In this document: positions 37,109-45,449 of the stretch, piece after piece | Layout of the letters: the number at the start of each line of letters is the position of its first letter | How positions within the stretch are numbered: position 1 is the first letter of the stretch | Assembly (NCBI RefSeq): GCF_900111325.1 | Contig: NZ_FOGW01000012.1 | Coordinates: 45,326 to 109,325, forward strand | DNA length: 64,000 nt | Source: Lachnobacterium bovis | GTDB taxonomy: Bacteria; Bacillota; Clostridia; Lachnospirales; Lachnospiraceae | Direction of reading: 5' to 3' | Translations under genes and position numbers: made by a program | Notes under the pieces: generated by a model | Told to the model about the DNA's origin: nothing | Databases searched by the model: none | What the model saw: the letters and a program-made list of their open reading frames with translations, nothing else

Positions 37109-38227
37109 TTAGAGCATATAACGCTCATTTTGTTCAGAAACAACTTTAATCTCATTTTCACCGCAATAATATGTATTTGGTTTCAATGTTCCCCTGCTTT
37201 CCACAATACAATTTTCTACATGAGTGTTGTCTCCTATATATGCATCGTTTAAAATGATAGAATTCTTTATAACACAATTCTTTCCGATGAAAACTTTTTT
37301 AAATAAAATTGAATTTTCAACTTTACTGTTAACGATACATCCACTTGCGATAAGGCTATTGCTTACCTCTGATCCAGTGTTGTACTTAGCTGGTGGTAAA
37401 TCGTCAACTTTAGAATAAATCTTAGGTTCATCACGGAAGAAGTACTGACGTACATCCCTCTTTAAGAAGTCCATATTTGTTCTATAGTAATCATCTACCG
37501 ATGCAATATTACTCCAGTAATCTGTGAACTTATAACCATAAATCTTTTTAACATTTTTATAACGGATTAAAATATCTGTTACAAAATCATAACGATTCTC
37601 TTCTTGTGCTCTTTCAAGCATCTCGATTAATTGTCTTCTTCTTACTACGTAAATACCAGTAGATACTGTCTTTGACTGAGTTACTAGCGGTTTTTCTTCA
37701 AAATCAACGATTCTTGATTCTTCGTTCATTTTTACTACACCAAATCTTCTTACATCATAATCCATTGGCATATCTTTACATACCACTGTAATATCAGCCT
37801 TTTTCTCAATATGATAATCTAGTAATTTATTGTAATCCATCTTATAGACACAATCACCATTAGCAATAATTACATATGGTTCATGTCTCTTTTTTAAGAA
37901 ATCGATATTTTGGTACATAGCGTCTGCTGTTCCTCTATACCAATCTCTATTTTCTGTAGTGATAGTAGGTGTAAATAAATACATTCCACCTTGTTTTCTA
38001 CCAAAATCCCACCATTTTGATGAGCTTAAATGTTCATTTAATGAACGTGCATTGTACTGTGTTAATACAGCAACTGTTTGAATGTGAGAATTGCTCATGT
38101 TACTTAAAGCGAAATCGATACTTCTGTAGTTACCACCTACTGGCATTGCAGAAGTTGCTCTATTTACTGTAAGTTCTCCCATTCTTTTGTTGTTTCCACC
38201 TGCCAAAATAATACCTATTGTCTTCAT
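37109..38227 (-). CDS. glgD: Glucose-1-phosphate adenylyltransferase subunit GlgD
   Basis: GlgD forms a heteromer with GlgC that makes ADP-glucose for glycogen. The 372 residues comprise a nucleotidyltransferase domain (GIILAGGNNKRMGELT, less canonical than GlgC), SIDFALSNMSNS, and a C-terminal left-handed beta-helix with hexapeptide repeats (about 290-360). Its start overlaps the glgC stop (ATGA), so the two subunits are translationally coupled. Confidence 0.93.
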   Translation of the reverse strand: MKTIGIILAGGNNKRMGELTVNRATSAMPVGGNYRSIDFALSNMSNSHIQTVAVLTQYNARSLNEHLSSSKWWDFGRKQGGMYLFTPTITTENRDWYRGTADAMYQNIDFLKKRHEPYVIIANGDCVYKMDYNKLLDYHIEKKADITVVCKDMPMDYDVRRFGVVKMNEESRIVDFEEKPLVTQSKTVSTGIYVVRRRQLIEMLERAQEENRYDFVTDILIRYKNVKKIYGYKFTDYWSNIASVDDYYRTNMDFLKRDVRQYFFRDEPKIYSKVDDLPPAKYNTGSEVSNSLIASGCIVNSKVENSILFKKVFIGKNCVIKNSIILNDAYIGDNTHVENCIVESRGTLKPNTYYCGENEIKVVSEQNERYML

Positions 38228-39498
38228 TTACTGTCACCTGCCTTAATAATTGCTTCTCCGCCTGCTAAAACTCCATCTTGGTAATCATCTGCTGTAGTTT
38301 CACCTACAATTGCTGTATTCTTTCCAATTCGTACTCCCTCTGGAATAACAGATGCTTCACCAATTGTAACCAAACCAAATGCATAAATCTTAGCATTATA
38401 CTTGCTTGGTACTTCATCTCCAAATCCTAGCACTGCATTGTCTCCAATATCACAGGCTTCAGCTATGATAGATTTTTCTACGGTGACGTTATCGCCTATT
38501 TTGGTATCTTTCATTATAATAGAATCTCTAACAACAGTTCCCTTTCCAATGTATACCCCGGCACCTATTACTGAGTTGACTACTTCACCATAAATTTCTG
38601 ACCCCTCGCCGATAATACTCTTTTCGACATGCGCTTCTGGTGAAATATACTGTGGTTCGATGTTATCGCTGTTTGTATAGATCTTCCAATATTCTTCATA
38701 AAGGTTAAACTCTGGAATCAAATCAATAAGTTCCATGTTAGCTTCCCAATATGAACCTAGAGTTCCAACGTCTTTCCAATATCCGTTGTACTCATAAGCA
38801 AACAAATTCTTTCCATGTTCGAAACAATATGGAATAATATGTTTACCAAAATCACAATTGCTTTGATCTTTCATTGTATATAAAGCATCTCTTAACACTG
38901 GCCATGAGAAAATATAAATACCCATAGATGCTAAGTTACTTCTTGGATGCTCTGGCTTTTCTTCGAATTCCATAATCTTTTTGTCTTCATCTGCGATTAC
39001 GATTCCGAATCTGCTAGCCTCCTCAAGTGGAACTGGCATTGTAGCGATTGTTACATCTGCGTTGTTCTCTTTGTGGAAATCGAGCATTACTTCATAATCC
39101 ATCTTATAAATATGATCTCCTGATAAGATCAAAACATAATCAGGATTATAACTTTCCATATACTTCATATTCTGAAAAATTGCATTTGCTGTACCAGAAT
39201 ACCACTCACTATTATCACTCTTCTCATAAGGTGGTAATACGCTTACACCGCCATTATTACGATCTAAGTCCCATGGAATTCCAATTCCAATATGAGAATT
39301 TAATCTAAGTGGTTGATACTGTGTTAAAACACCTACTGTGTCAATTCCTGAATTGATACAGTTACTCAATGGAAAATCGATTATTCGATATTTTCCTCCA
39401 AATGCCACCGCTGGTTTAGCGACATCTGCTGTAAGTACTCCTAGTCTGCTTCCCTGTCCCCCAGCTAGAAGCATTGCTATCATTTCCTTCTTAATCAC
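38224..39498 (-). CDS. glgC: Glucose-1-phosphate adenylyltransferase GlgC
   Basis: The catalytic subunit makes ADP-glucose from glucose-1-phosphate and ATP. It has LLAGGQGSRLGVLT (nucleotide and activator binding), IIDFPLSNCINSG, the active-site YSGTANAIFQN and SGDHIYKMDY, EEKPEHPRS, and a C-terminal beta-helix. I choose the GTG at 39498, which has GAGGAG at 8 bp and gives the usual MIKKEMIAMLLAGG start. The GTG at 39507 overlaps the RBS. It is followed by glgD with a 4-bp overlap. Confidence 0.95.
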   Translation of the reverse strand: MIKKEMIAMLLAGGQGSRLGVLTADVAKPAVAFGGKYRIIDFPLSNCINSGIDTVGVLTQYQPLRLNSHIGIGIPWDLDRNNGGVSVLPPYEKSDNSEWYSGTANAIFQNMKYMESYNPDYVLILSGDHIYKMDYEVMLDFHKENNADVTIATMPVPLEEASRFGIVIADEDKKIMEFEEKPEHPRSNLASMGIYIFSWPVLRDALYTMKDQSNCDFGKHIIPYCFEHGKNLFAYEYNGYWKDVGTLGSYWEANMELIDLIPEFNLYEEYWKIYTNSDNIEPQYISPEAHVEKSIIGEGSEIYGEVVNSVIGAGVYIGKGTVVRDSIIMKDTKIGDNVTVEKSIIAEACDIGDNAVLGFGDEVPSKYNAKIYAFGLVTIGEASVIPEGVRIGKNTAIVGETTADDYQDGVLAGGEAIIKAGDSK

Positions 39499-39703
39499 GT
39501 CTTTCACTCCTCGTCTGTCAGTACTACTGCTATATTTATTACTCTCCTGTCCATTATAGCATAACTATCTTTTATAAAACAACAGTTTTCGCACTTTTTT
39601 ATACAATTTATTCTTTTTTTTTATTCTATCGTTCTAAATCACAGTTTCAACGTTATTTTTTGTTTACTCTCTAAAAAAAATATATTATTTATCATAATAT
39701 TAT

Positions 39704-39731
39704 TTGCAATTTATTTGATAGTGTTTATAAT
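39704..39731 (+). promoter_or_regulatory. Promoter of murC
   Basis: TTGCAA (39704-39709), 16-bp spacer, TATAAT (39726-39731) on the plus strand. The region 39508-39778 between divergent glgC and murC is otherwise AT-rich with no other clear element. Confidence 0.65.
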
Positions 39732-39778
39732 ATAGAAGTGATTCTATTTAATTTTAATATTTAGGAAGGTAATTGATT

Positions 39779-41158
39779 ATGTATGAAATAAATTTTAAAA
39801 CACCAATACATGTACATTTCATTGGTATCGGTGGCGTTAGTATGAGTGCACTCGCAGAGATTTTATTCGATCAGAAATTTACTGTAACAGGTTCTGATAT
39901 GAAAGAATCTGACTACACTCGTTCATTAGAACAAAAAGGAATAAAAATTTTTTATCCACAATCTGCAGACAATATTTCAAGCAATATTGACTTAGTTGTA
40001 TATACTGCTGCAATAAATGAAAAAAATCCAGAATTTGTTGCTGTTAAGGAAGCAAACATCCCAATGCTTACTCGTGCGCAATTACTTGGACAAATTATGT
40101 CCCATTATGCTAAATCTATTGCAGTTGCAGGAACACATGGAAAAACTACAACAACTTCTATGATTAGTCAGATTTTATTAGAAGCACAAGCTGATCCTAC
40201 TATTTCAGTTGGTGGTGTTTTCCCTGCTATCGGAAGCAACTTACGTTTAGGTAAATCTGATGTATTTATCGCTGAAGCTTGCGAATATACTAACAGCTTT
40301 TTAAACTTCTTCCCAAAATATAGCATTATTTTAAATGTAGAAGCTGAACATCTTGATTTCTTTAAAGATTTAAATGATATTAGAAATTCTTTCCATAAAT
40401 TTGCTTCTAATACACTACCTGACGGAGCAACTATTATTAACGGAGAGATTCCTAATTATAAAGAATTAGTTGCAGATCTACCTCATAAAGTTGTTTCATA
40501 TGGCTTAAATGACACATGTGAATATTATGCAACAAATATCACATTCAATCACAAAGCATGCGCTTCTTTTACAGCTATGCACGGTGACGAAAAATTATTT
40601 GACGTAACATTAAATGTTCCTGGTAACCACAATGTTTCAAATGCAATGGCAGCTATCGCTTTGTGTGAGAACCTTAAACTCGATAGAAACGCTGTTGTTA
40701 GAGGACTTTTAAAATTTGGTGGTGCCGGAAGACGTTTTGATTATAAAGGCGAAAAAAATGGTGTTACAATAATCGATGATTATGCACACCATCCAACAGA
40801 AATTCGTGCAACTTTAACTGCTGCACACAACTATCCACATAAGAGACTTGTTCTTGTATTCCAACCACATACTTTCTCACGTACAAAAGCATTTTTAGAT
40901 GATTTTGGCGAAGTATTATCACTTGCTGATGTTGTTGTACTTGCTGACATTTACGCAGCTAGAGAAAAAAATACTATTGGAATTTCTTCAAAAGATGTAT
41001 TAGAAAAGGTAAAATCTCATGGAACAGAATGTTATTATTTCCCTTCTTTCGAAGAGATTGAGAACTTTTTACATAAAAACTGCGCTGAAGGTGATTTGTT
41101 GATAACTATGGGTGCTGGAAATGTAGTAGAAATCGGAGAACATTTATTAAACAAATAG
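39779..41158 (+). CDS. murC: UDP-N-acetylmuramate-L-alanine ligase
   Basis: MurC adds L-Ala to UDP-MurNAc in peptidoglycan synthesis. In about 459 residues: N-terminal Rossmann part HFIGIGGVSMSALAEIL, ATP-binding AGTHGKTTTTSM, the EACEYTNSFL motif, and C-terminal DDYAHHPTEIRATL and FQPHTFSRTKAF. The ATG at 39779 follows GGAAGG; a TTG two codons earlier is less likely. It is the only mur gene on the plus strand here; murF and ddl are far to the right on minus. Confidence 0.96.
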   Translation: MYEINFKTPIHVHFIGIGGVSMSALAEILFDQKFTVTGSDMKESDYTRSLEQKGIKIFYPQSADNISSNIDLVVYTAAINEKNPEFVAVKEANIPMLTRAQLLGQIMSHYAKSIAVAGTHGKTTTTSMISQILLEAQADPTISVGGVFPAIGSNLRLGKSDVFIAEACEYTNSFLNFFPKYSIILNVEAEHLDFFKDLNDIRNSFHKFASNTLPDGATIINGEIPNYKELVADLPHKVVSYGLNDTCEYYATNITFNHKACASFTAMHGDEKLFDVTLNVPGNHNVSNAMAAIALCENLKLDRNAVVRGLLKFGGAGRRFDYKGEKNGVTIIDDYAHHPTEIRATLTAAHNYPHKRLVLVFQPHTFSRTKAFLDDFGEVLSLADVVVLADIYAAREKNTIGISSKDVLEKVKSHGTECYYFPSFEEIENFLHKNCAEGDLLITMGAGNVVEIGEHLLNK

Positions 41159-41328
41159 TTATCCACGTTATCCACATAAGATTGTGAATATTTTTCACAT
41201 CCTTATGTGGATTTTTTTTTATAACTATGTGGATAACGCAACAAAAAAACACACCAATACCCTATTGATTCTTAAGGTATTCGCACGCTTTTTTAATTTC
41301 ATCCACAGAGTTATCCACGTTATCCACA
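41159..41328. promoter_or_regulatory. Cluster of DnaA boxes ahead of the DnaD-domain gene
   Basis: Perfect TTATCCACA boxes lie at 41168-41176 and 41320-41328 (plus) and 41228-41236 (minus). Near-perfect TTATCCACG boxes abut the two plus boxes at 41159-41167 and 41311-41319, so a 19-bp double box occurs twice, 152 bp apart. Further matches are TTTTTCACA (41191-41199) and TCATCCACA (41299-41307). One perfect box overlaps the murC terminator arm, but the others are outside it. The density is like an origin or DnaA-titration site. Strand bias of nearby genes does not indicate a replication origin here. Confidence 0.7.
41170..41221 (+). terminator. Terminator of murC, overlapping the DnaA-box cluster
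   Basis: Perfect 11-bp arms ATCCACATAAG / CTTATGTGGAT enclose a smaller GTGAATATTTTTCAC hairpin and are followed by a run of ten T on the plus strand. Confidence 0.9.
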
Positions 41329-41395
41329 ATGTTTTTGATGATAAATCATAATTTTTTCCCCAAAGTTATGCCATCTTTATTTTTTTAATACATTG

Positions 41396-41404
41396 TGCTA
41401 TAAT
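41396..41404 (+). promoter_or_regulatory. Extended -10 promoter of the DnaD-domain gene
   Basis: TGCTATAAT on the plus strand, an extended -10 element with no clear -35, about 30 bp before the start codon and about 70 bp after the last DnaA box. Confidence 0.6.
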
Positions 41405-41434
41405 TCGGACAGAAAAATTAGGAAGGTAATATTT

Positions 41435-42754
41435 ATGTCACTTATTCAATTACATAACAACAACACAAATTCTTTCACTTGTGTTTCAAACTACTTTATC
41501 GACCATTTTATGCCAGAAGCTAATGGTGAATATGTAAAAATTTATTTATATATTTTAAAATGCATCAGTATGGCCGAGCCAGCATGCTCTATCGCAATAA
41601 TTGCTGATTATTTTGAAACAACAGAAAAAGATGTAATTCGTGCATTAAAGTATTGGGAAAAAGTTAATCTTATTAAATTAGACTATTCAAAAAATGAAAT
41701 AACAGGTATTCGTTTACTTCCTGTTACTTCTCATAAAAAGAAATCTACAAATAATATTGAAGCTAAACAAAATTCACATAACAGCATTGAAACATCATCT
41801 ATGAATATAAATCATAGTGTTGATAACAATATTAGTGATGTTGCAACTAATAATAGTAATAATTCAAATAATGTTGCTAGTAATAATGTTAATACTATTA
41901 CAAATAACGTTGATACTAATAATGTTAACAATATAAATGCTAATAACGTTCAAAACACAAATAGTAATGATATAAACAATAATAACAACACTACTACTGT
42001 AAAATCGAATGCTCCAGCCAAAAAGGACTATTCTGCAAATGAAAGATCTGCTTTTGAAAATGATCCTGAAATTTCTGAATTATTCTTTGTAATAGGAACA
42101 TATTTTAACAAAATGCTAACACCAACTGAGGTTGATACTATTTTATATTGGATTGATCAACTTAAATTTTCTCCAGAATTAGTAACACATTTAGTTGAAT
42201 ATTGTATTTCAAAAGATCATGCAAGCCTTAGATATATGGATAAAGTTGCAATTGCTTGGCATGATAATAACATTACCACAATTGATCAAGCAAAGGAATA
42301 TTCAAAAAAATATAGCAAAACTTACTATGGCATAATGAATGCTCTTGGTATTTCAGGACGTAATTTAATTCCTGCAGAGCTTGAATTCGTAAAAAAATGG
42401 ACAAAAAACTATGCTTTTTCAATGCAAGTAATAGAAGAGGCATGTCGTCGTACAATTTCAGCTATACATCAACCTAGTTTTGCGTATACTGATCAGATTT
42501 TAAGTAGTTGGTTTAAGAAAAAAGTACAAACATTAGACGATATAAAACTGCTTGATATCGCTTATGAAAGAAGCAAAAAATACAACACAAAAGCTCTTGA
42601 TAATAACTCAAATAATTATCAACGACCAAAAAATGATTCAGCTAAACTTAATAATCGTTTTAATAATTTCAATCAAAGAAATTATGACCCAAATAAACTT
42701 GAGCAGTTTCTTATTAACTCAAATTTCAAAAAAGACGATAATATCGAAAAATAG
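41435..42754 (+). CDS. DnaD-domain replication protein
   Basis: DnaD-like proteins take part in primosome assembly at origins and restart forks. The ATG at 41435 has GGAAGG; an upstream frame start at 41393 has none. The protein has about 439 residues. An N-terminal winged-helix-like part (YLYILKCISMAEPACSIAIIADYFETTEKDVIRALKYWE) is followed by a long Asn-rich linker (about residues 105-200). Two DnaD-type C-terminal helical regions follow (LTPTEVDTILYWIDQLKFSPELV and YYGIMNALGISGRNLIPAELEFVKKW). It is followed by the loader gene 56 bp downstream. Confidence 0.87.
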   Translation: MSLIQLHNNNTNSFTCVSNYFIDHFMPEANGEYVKIYLYILKCISMAEPACSIAIIADYFETTEKDVIRALKYWEKVNLIKLDYSKNEITGIRLLPVTSHKKKSTNNIEAKQNSHNSIETSSMNINHSVDNNISDVATNNSNNSNNVASNNVNTITNNVDTNNVNNINANNVQNTNSNDINNNNNTTTVKSNAPAKKDYSANERSAFENDPEISELFFVIGTYFNKMLTPTEVDTILYWIDQLKFSPELVTHLVEYCISKDHASLRYMDKVAIAWHDNNITTIDQAKEYSKKYSKTYYGIMNALGISGRNLIPAELEFVKKWTKNYAFSMQVIEEACRRTISAIHQPSFAYTDQILSSWFKKKVQTLDDIKLLDIAYERSKKYNTKALDNNSNNYQRPKNDSAKLNNRFNNFNQRNYDPNKLEQFLINSNFKKDDNIEK

Positions 42755-42810
42755 ATTTTTAAATAATCAGCTTATATAAAACAATAAAACATGTATTAAA
42801 GGGGTAAATT

Positions 42811-43794
42811 ATGCCAATTTCAAACACACAATATGATGAAATTATGCGCTTTTATGACGCTCAGCAATTAAAGAATCAGCATCAACACGAAAATCGCCAA
42901 AAGGAAGTTTACTTAAAAATTCCTGAATTGCAAGAAATCGATAACGCAGTAAGTACTGCGTCTATTGACGCTGCCAAAAAAAGATTAAATGGTGATACAA
43001 CCGCAGTTGCAAAACTCAAAGAACAAATTCAAACATATAAAAATAAACGTGCTGAATTATTGCGTAATCATTCATATCCACACGATTACCTTGAAATCAA
43101 GTATAACTGTGATGATTGTAAAGATACAGGTTTTATAAATGGTAAACAATGTCATTGTTTTAAGCAAAAAGTTATTGATCTTGTTTACTCACAATCAAAC
43201 ATTAAAGAATCCATAGCAAATGACAATTTTTCTAATTTTTCTATGGATTTTTATTCTGATGAACACATTGACCGTTCAACAAATATGAGTTCTTTGACAT
43301 TAGCTAAAATTGCTTACCAAAGATCTCTTCAATTTGTTTCTGAATTTAACAACATACATCCTAATATTTTATTCTATGGAAATACCGGAGTTGGTAAAAC
43401 TTTTTTATCTAATTGTATAGCAGAAAAGCTCTTGCAAACTGGCCACTCTGTTTTATATTTTACCTCATTTCAACTTTTTGAGATCTTATCAGCGGGTGTT
43501 TTTTCGAAAAATTCAGATGCGATTTCAACTAATAAGAGTATTTTTGACTGTGACTTATTAATAATTGATGATTTAGGTACAGAGCTTACCAATTCATTCA
43601 CTAACTCACAATTATTTCTTTGTGTAAATGAAAGACTTTTACGTCAAAAATCTACAATTATTTCAACTAATCTTTCGCCCAAACAATTACTAGATACTTA
43701 TTCTGAACGAACATTTTCTAGATTAATAAATAATTATTCAGTATTAAAGCTTATTGGCGAAGATATACGTATGAAAAAACGTAACATCACATAA
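42811..43794 (+). CDS. DnaC/DnaI-type helicase loader ATPase
   Basis: This AAA+ protein loads the replicative helicase. The 327-residue chain has an N-terminal coiled region, then a Cys cluster CDDCKDTGF...CHC (about 96-112) typical of DnaI-like loaders. Walker A GNTGVGKTFL (about 190-199), Walker B LLIIDDLGTE, and sensor region STNLSPKQL follow. Its pairing with a DnaD-domain gene matches the DnaB/DnaD-DnaI primosome logic of Firmicutes. A phage or IstB origin is possible but the context and the Cys cluster argue for a chromosomal loader. Confidence 0.85.
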   Translation: MPISNTQYDEIMRFYDAQQLKNQHQHENRQKEVYLKIPELQEIDNAVSTASIDAAKKRLNGDTTAVAKLKEQIQTYKNKRAELLRNHSYPHDYLEIKYNCDDCKDTGFINGKQCHCFKQKVIDLVYSQSNIKESIANDNFSNFSMDFYSDEHIDRSTNMSSLTLAKIAYQRSLQFVSEFNNIHPNILFYGNTGVGKTFLSNCIAEKLLQTGHSVLYFTSFQLFEILSAGVFSKNSDAISTNKSIFDCDLLIIDDLGTELTNSFTNSQLFLCVNERLLRQKSTIISTNLSPKQLLDTYSERTFSRLINNYSVLKLIGEDIRMKKRNIT

Positions 43795-44068
43795 TCTATA
43801 TTTATGTATATGTTAATTTTGACTAATGTCACTGCTAATTTCACCTTATTTATTTAATTATTATCTAAAAATTATTTTTTTTACATTTTTATTTGATTTT
43901 GGTCTTTGTTTTCTTTTAATTTTGTGATAAATTATGTATTGGTGATTATTTATAGATTGCATATTGATGCATTCTTTTTTCAGCAAATATTGTATTAATC
44001 TTTTTAGATTATACTTATTTATATAAAAATATAATACAAACTCAATTTATTTATGGAGGAACCCCTAA

Positions 44069-45265
44069 ATGCCAAACGATGAAAGAATTTTAGAAACAAT
44101 GCCACAAGGAATCCTTGGACTTGTTCCAACAGAAAGCTGTAGTGAATTAGCTGAAAAAGTTGATTCATACCTTAAATCATGGAGAGAAAATCGTGAACAC
44201 AAACATCACAATGAGAGCGCTTTCCAAAATTATTACAAAGATAGCTACATTATCAAACCTTATACTCCAAGATTTGGTTCTGGCGAAGCTAAATGTGTAA
44301 TTAAACAATCTGTACGTGGTTATGATTTATATATCATGGTTGATGTTACTAACTATAGCTTAACATATAGCTTATGTGGTCACACCAATCATATGTCACC
44401 TGATGATCACTACCAAGATCTAAAACGTATCATTGCAGCTGCAGGTGGAAAAGCCCGTAGAATTACAGTAATACTTCCATTCCTTTATGAGAGCCGTCAA
44501 CATAGACGTTCTGGCCGTGAATCATTAGATTGTGCTCTTGCACTTCAAGAGCTTCAACAATTAGGCGTTGATAACATCATCACATTTGATGCTCACGATC
44601 CTCGTGTACAAAACGCTATTCCTCTTGGTGGTTTCGAATCGGTTATGCCTACATATCAATTTGTTAAAGGAATTTTCAAAAATGTACCTGATATTCAAAT
44701 TGATAAAGATCATCTTATGATTATCAGCCCTGATGAAGGTGCTACAAAACGTGCTATTTACTTAGCAAACGTTTTAGGCGTTGATATGGGTATGTTCTAT
44801 AAGAGAAGAGATTATAGTGTAATCATTGACGGAAGAAACCCTATTGTAGCTCATGAATTCCTTGGCGATTCTGTTGAAGGTAAAGATGTAATGATTATCG
44901 ATGATATGATTTCTTCTGGTGAAAGTATGATTGATACAGCTAGAGAATTAAAGAAACGTAAAGCAAGAAGAATTTTCGTTATTGCAACATTTGGTTTATT
45001 TACAAATGGTCTTGAGTCATTTGATAGAGCTGTAGAAGAAGGTTTAATTTACAAAGTTGTAACTACTAACCTTTGCTACCAGACTCCAGAATTATTATCT
45101 CGTTCATACTACATCAGCTGTGATATGAGTAAATATATTGCATATATCGTTGATACTCTTAACCACGATACTTCTATTAGCGATTTATTAAATCCTTATG
45201 AAAGAATCAAACGTTACGTACAGCGTTATAAAAACATGCAGATTGAAAATAAAATTTTTGAATAA
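44069..45265 (+). CDS. prs: Ribose-phosphate pyrophosphokinase
   Basis: Prs makes PRPP from ribose-5-phosphate and ATP. The catalytic parts are clear: HHH-type region as YESRQHRRSGRESLDCALALQEL, FDAHDPRVQN, and the PRPP loop VMIIDDMISSGESMIDTA. At 398 residues it is about 80 longer than the usual 310-320, with an N-terminal extension before the first domain. A strong GGAGGA RBS precedes it. The 274 bp upstream (43795-44068) is AT-rich, has a run of T and A tracts, and shows no clear promoter or riboswitch. Confidence 0.9.
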   Translation: MPNDERILETMPQGILGLVPTESCSELAEKVDSYLKSWRENREHKHHNESAFQNYYKDSYIIKPYTPRFGSGEAKCVIKQSVRGYDLYIMVDVTNYSLTYSLCGHTNHMSPDDHYQDLKRIIAAAGGKARRITVILPFLYESRQHRRSGRESLDCALALQELQQLGVDNIITFDAHDPRVQNAIPLGGFESVMPTYQFVKGIFKNVPDIQIDKDHLMIISPDEGATKRAIYLANVLGVDMGMFYKRRDYSVIIDGRNPIVAHEFLGDSVEGKDVMIIDDMISSGESMIDTARELKKRKARRIFVIATFGLFTNGLESFDRAVEEGLIYKVVTTNLCYQTPELLSRSYYISCDMSKYIAYIVDTLNHDTSISDLLNPYERIKRYVQRYKNMQIENKIFE

Positions 45266-45340
45266 TTTTTTCATTGGTATATAAAAGAGGCCTCTTATCT
45301 GGCCCCACATAACATATAATTTTATATAATACTATGTAAT

Positions 45341-45406
45341 AAAAGCGTAGATATTATGGTCGAACAACATTCTAATTGTTATGAACCATAATCATTCTAC
45401 GCTTTT
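45341..45406. terminator. Bidirectional terminator between prs and the membrane protein gene
   Basis: Long imperfect hairpin with outer arms AAAAGCGTAG / CTACGCTTTT and inner ATTATGGT / ACCATAAT, with T tracts on both strands, between two convergent genes. Confidence 0.85.
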
Positions 45407-45449
45407 ATTTTTATAAGTTTAAAACTCTTAAATTTTGTTCCCTATACTA

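Noticed and set aside
41159..41328. Chromosomal replication origin at the DnaA-box cluster
   Set aside because: No dnaA gene is adjacent, and genes on both sides read mostly on the minus strand, so there is no strand-switch pattern of an origin. Kept only as DnaA-binding site.
45341..45406. Small RNA or attachment site
   Set aside because: The long hairpin lies between convergent genes with T tracts on both strands, so a bidirectional terminator is enough.
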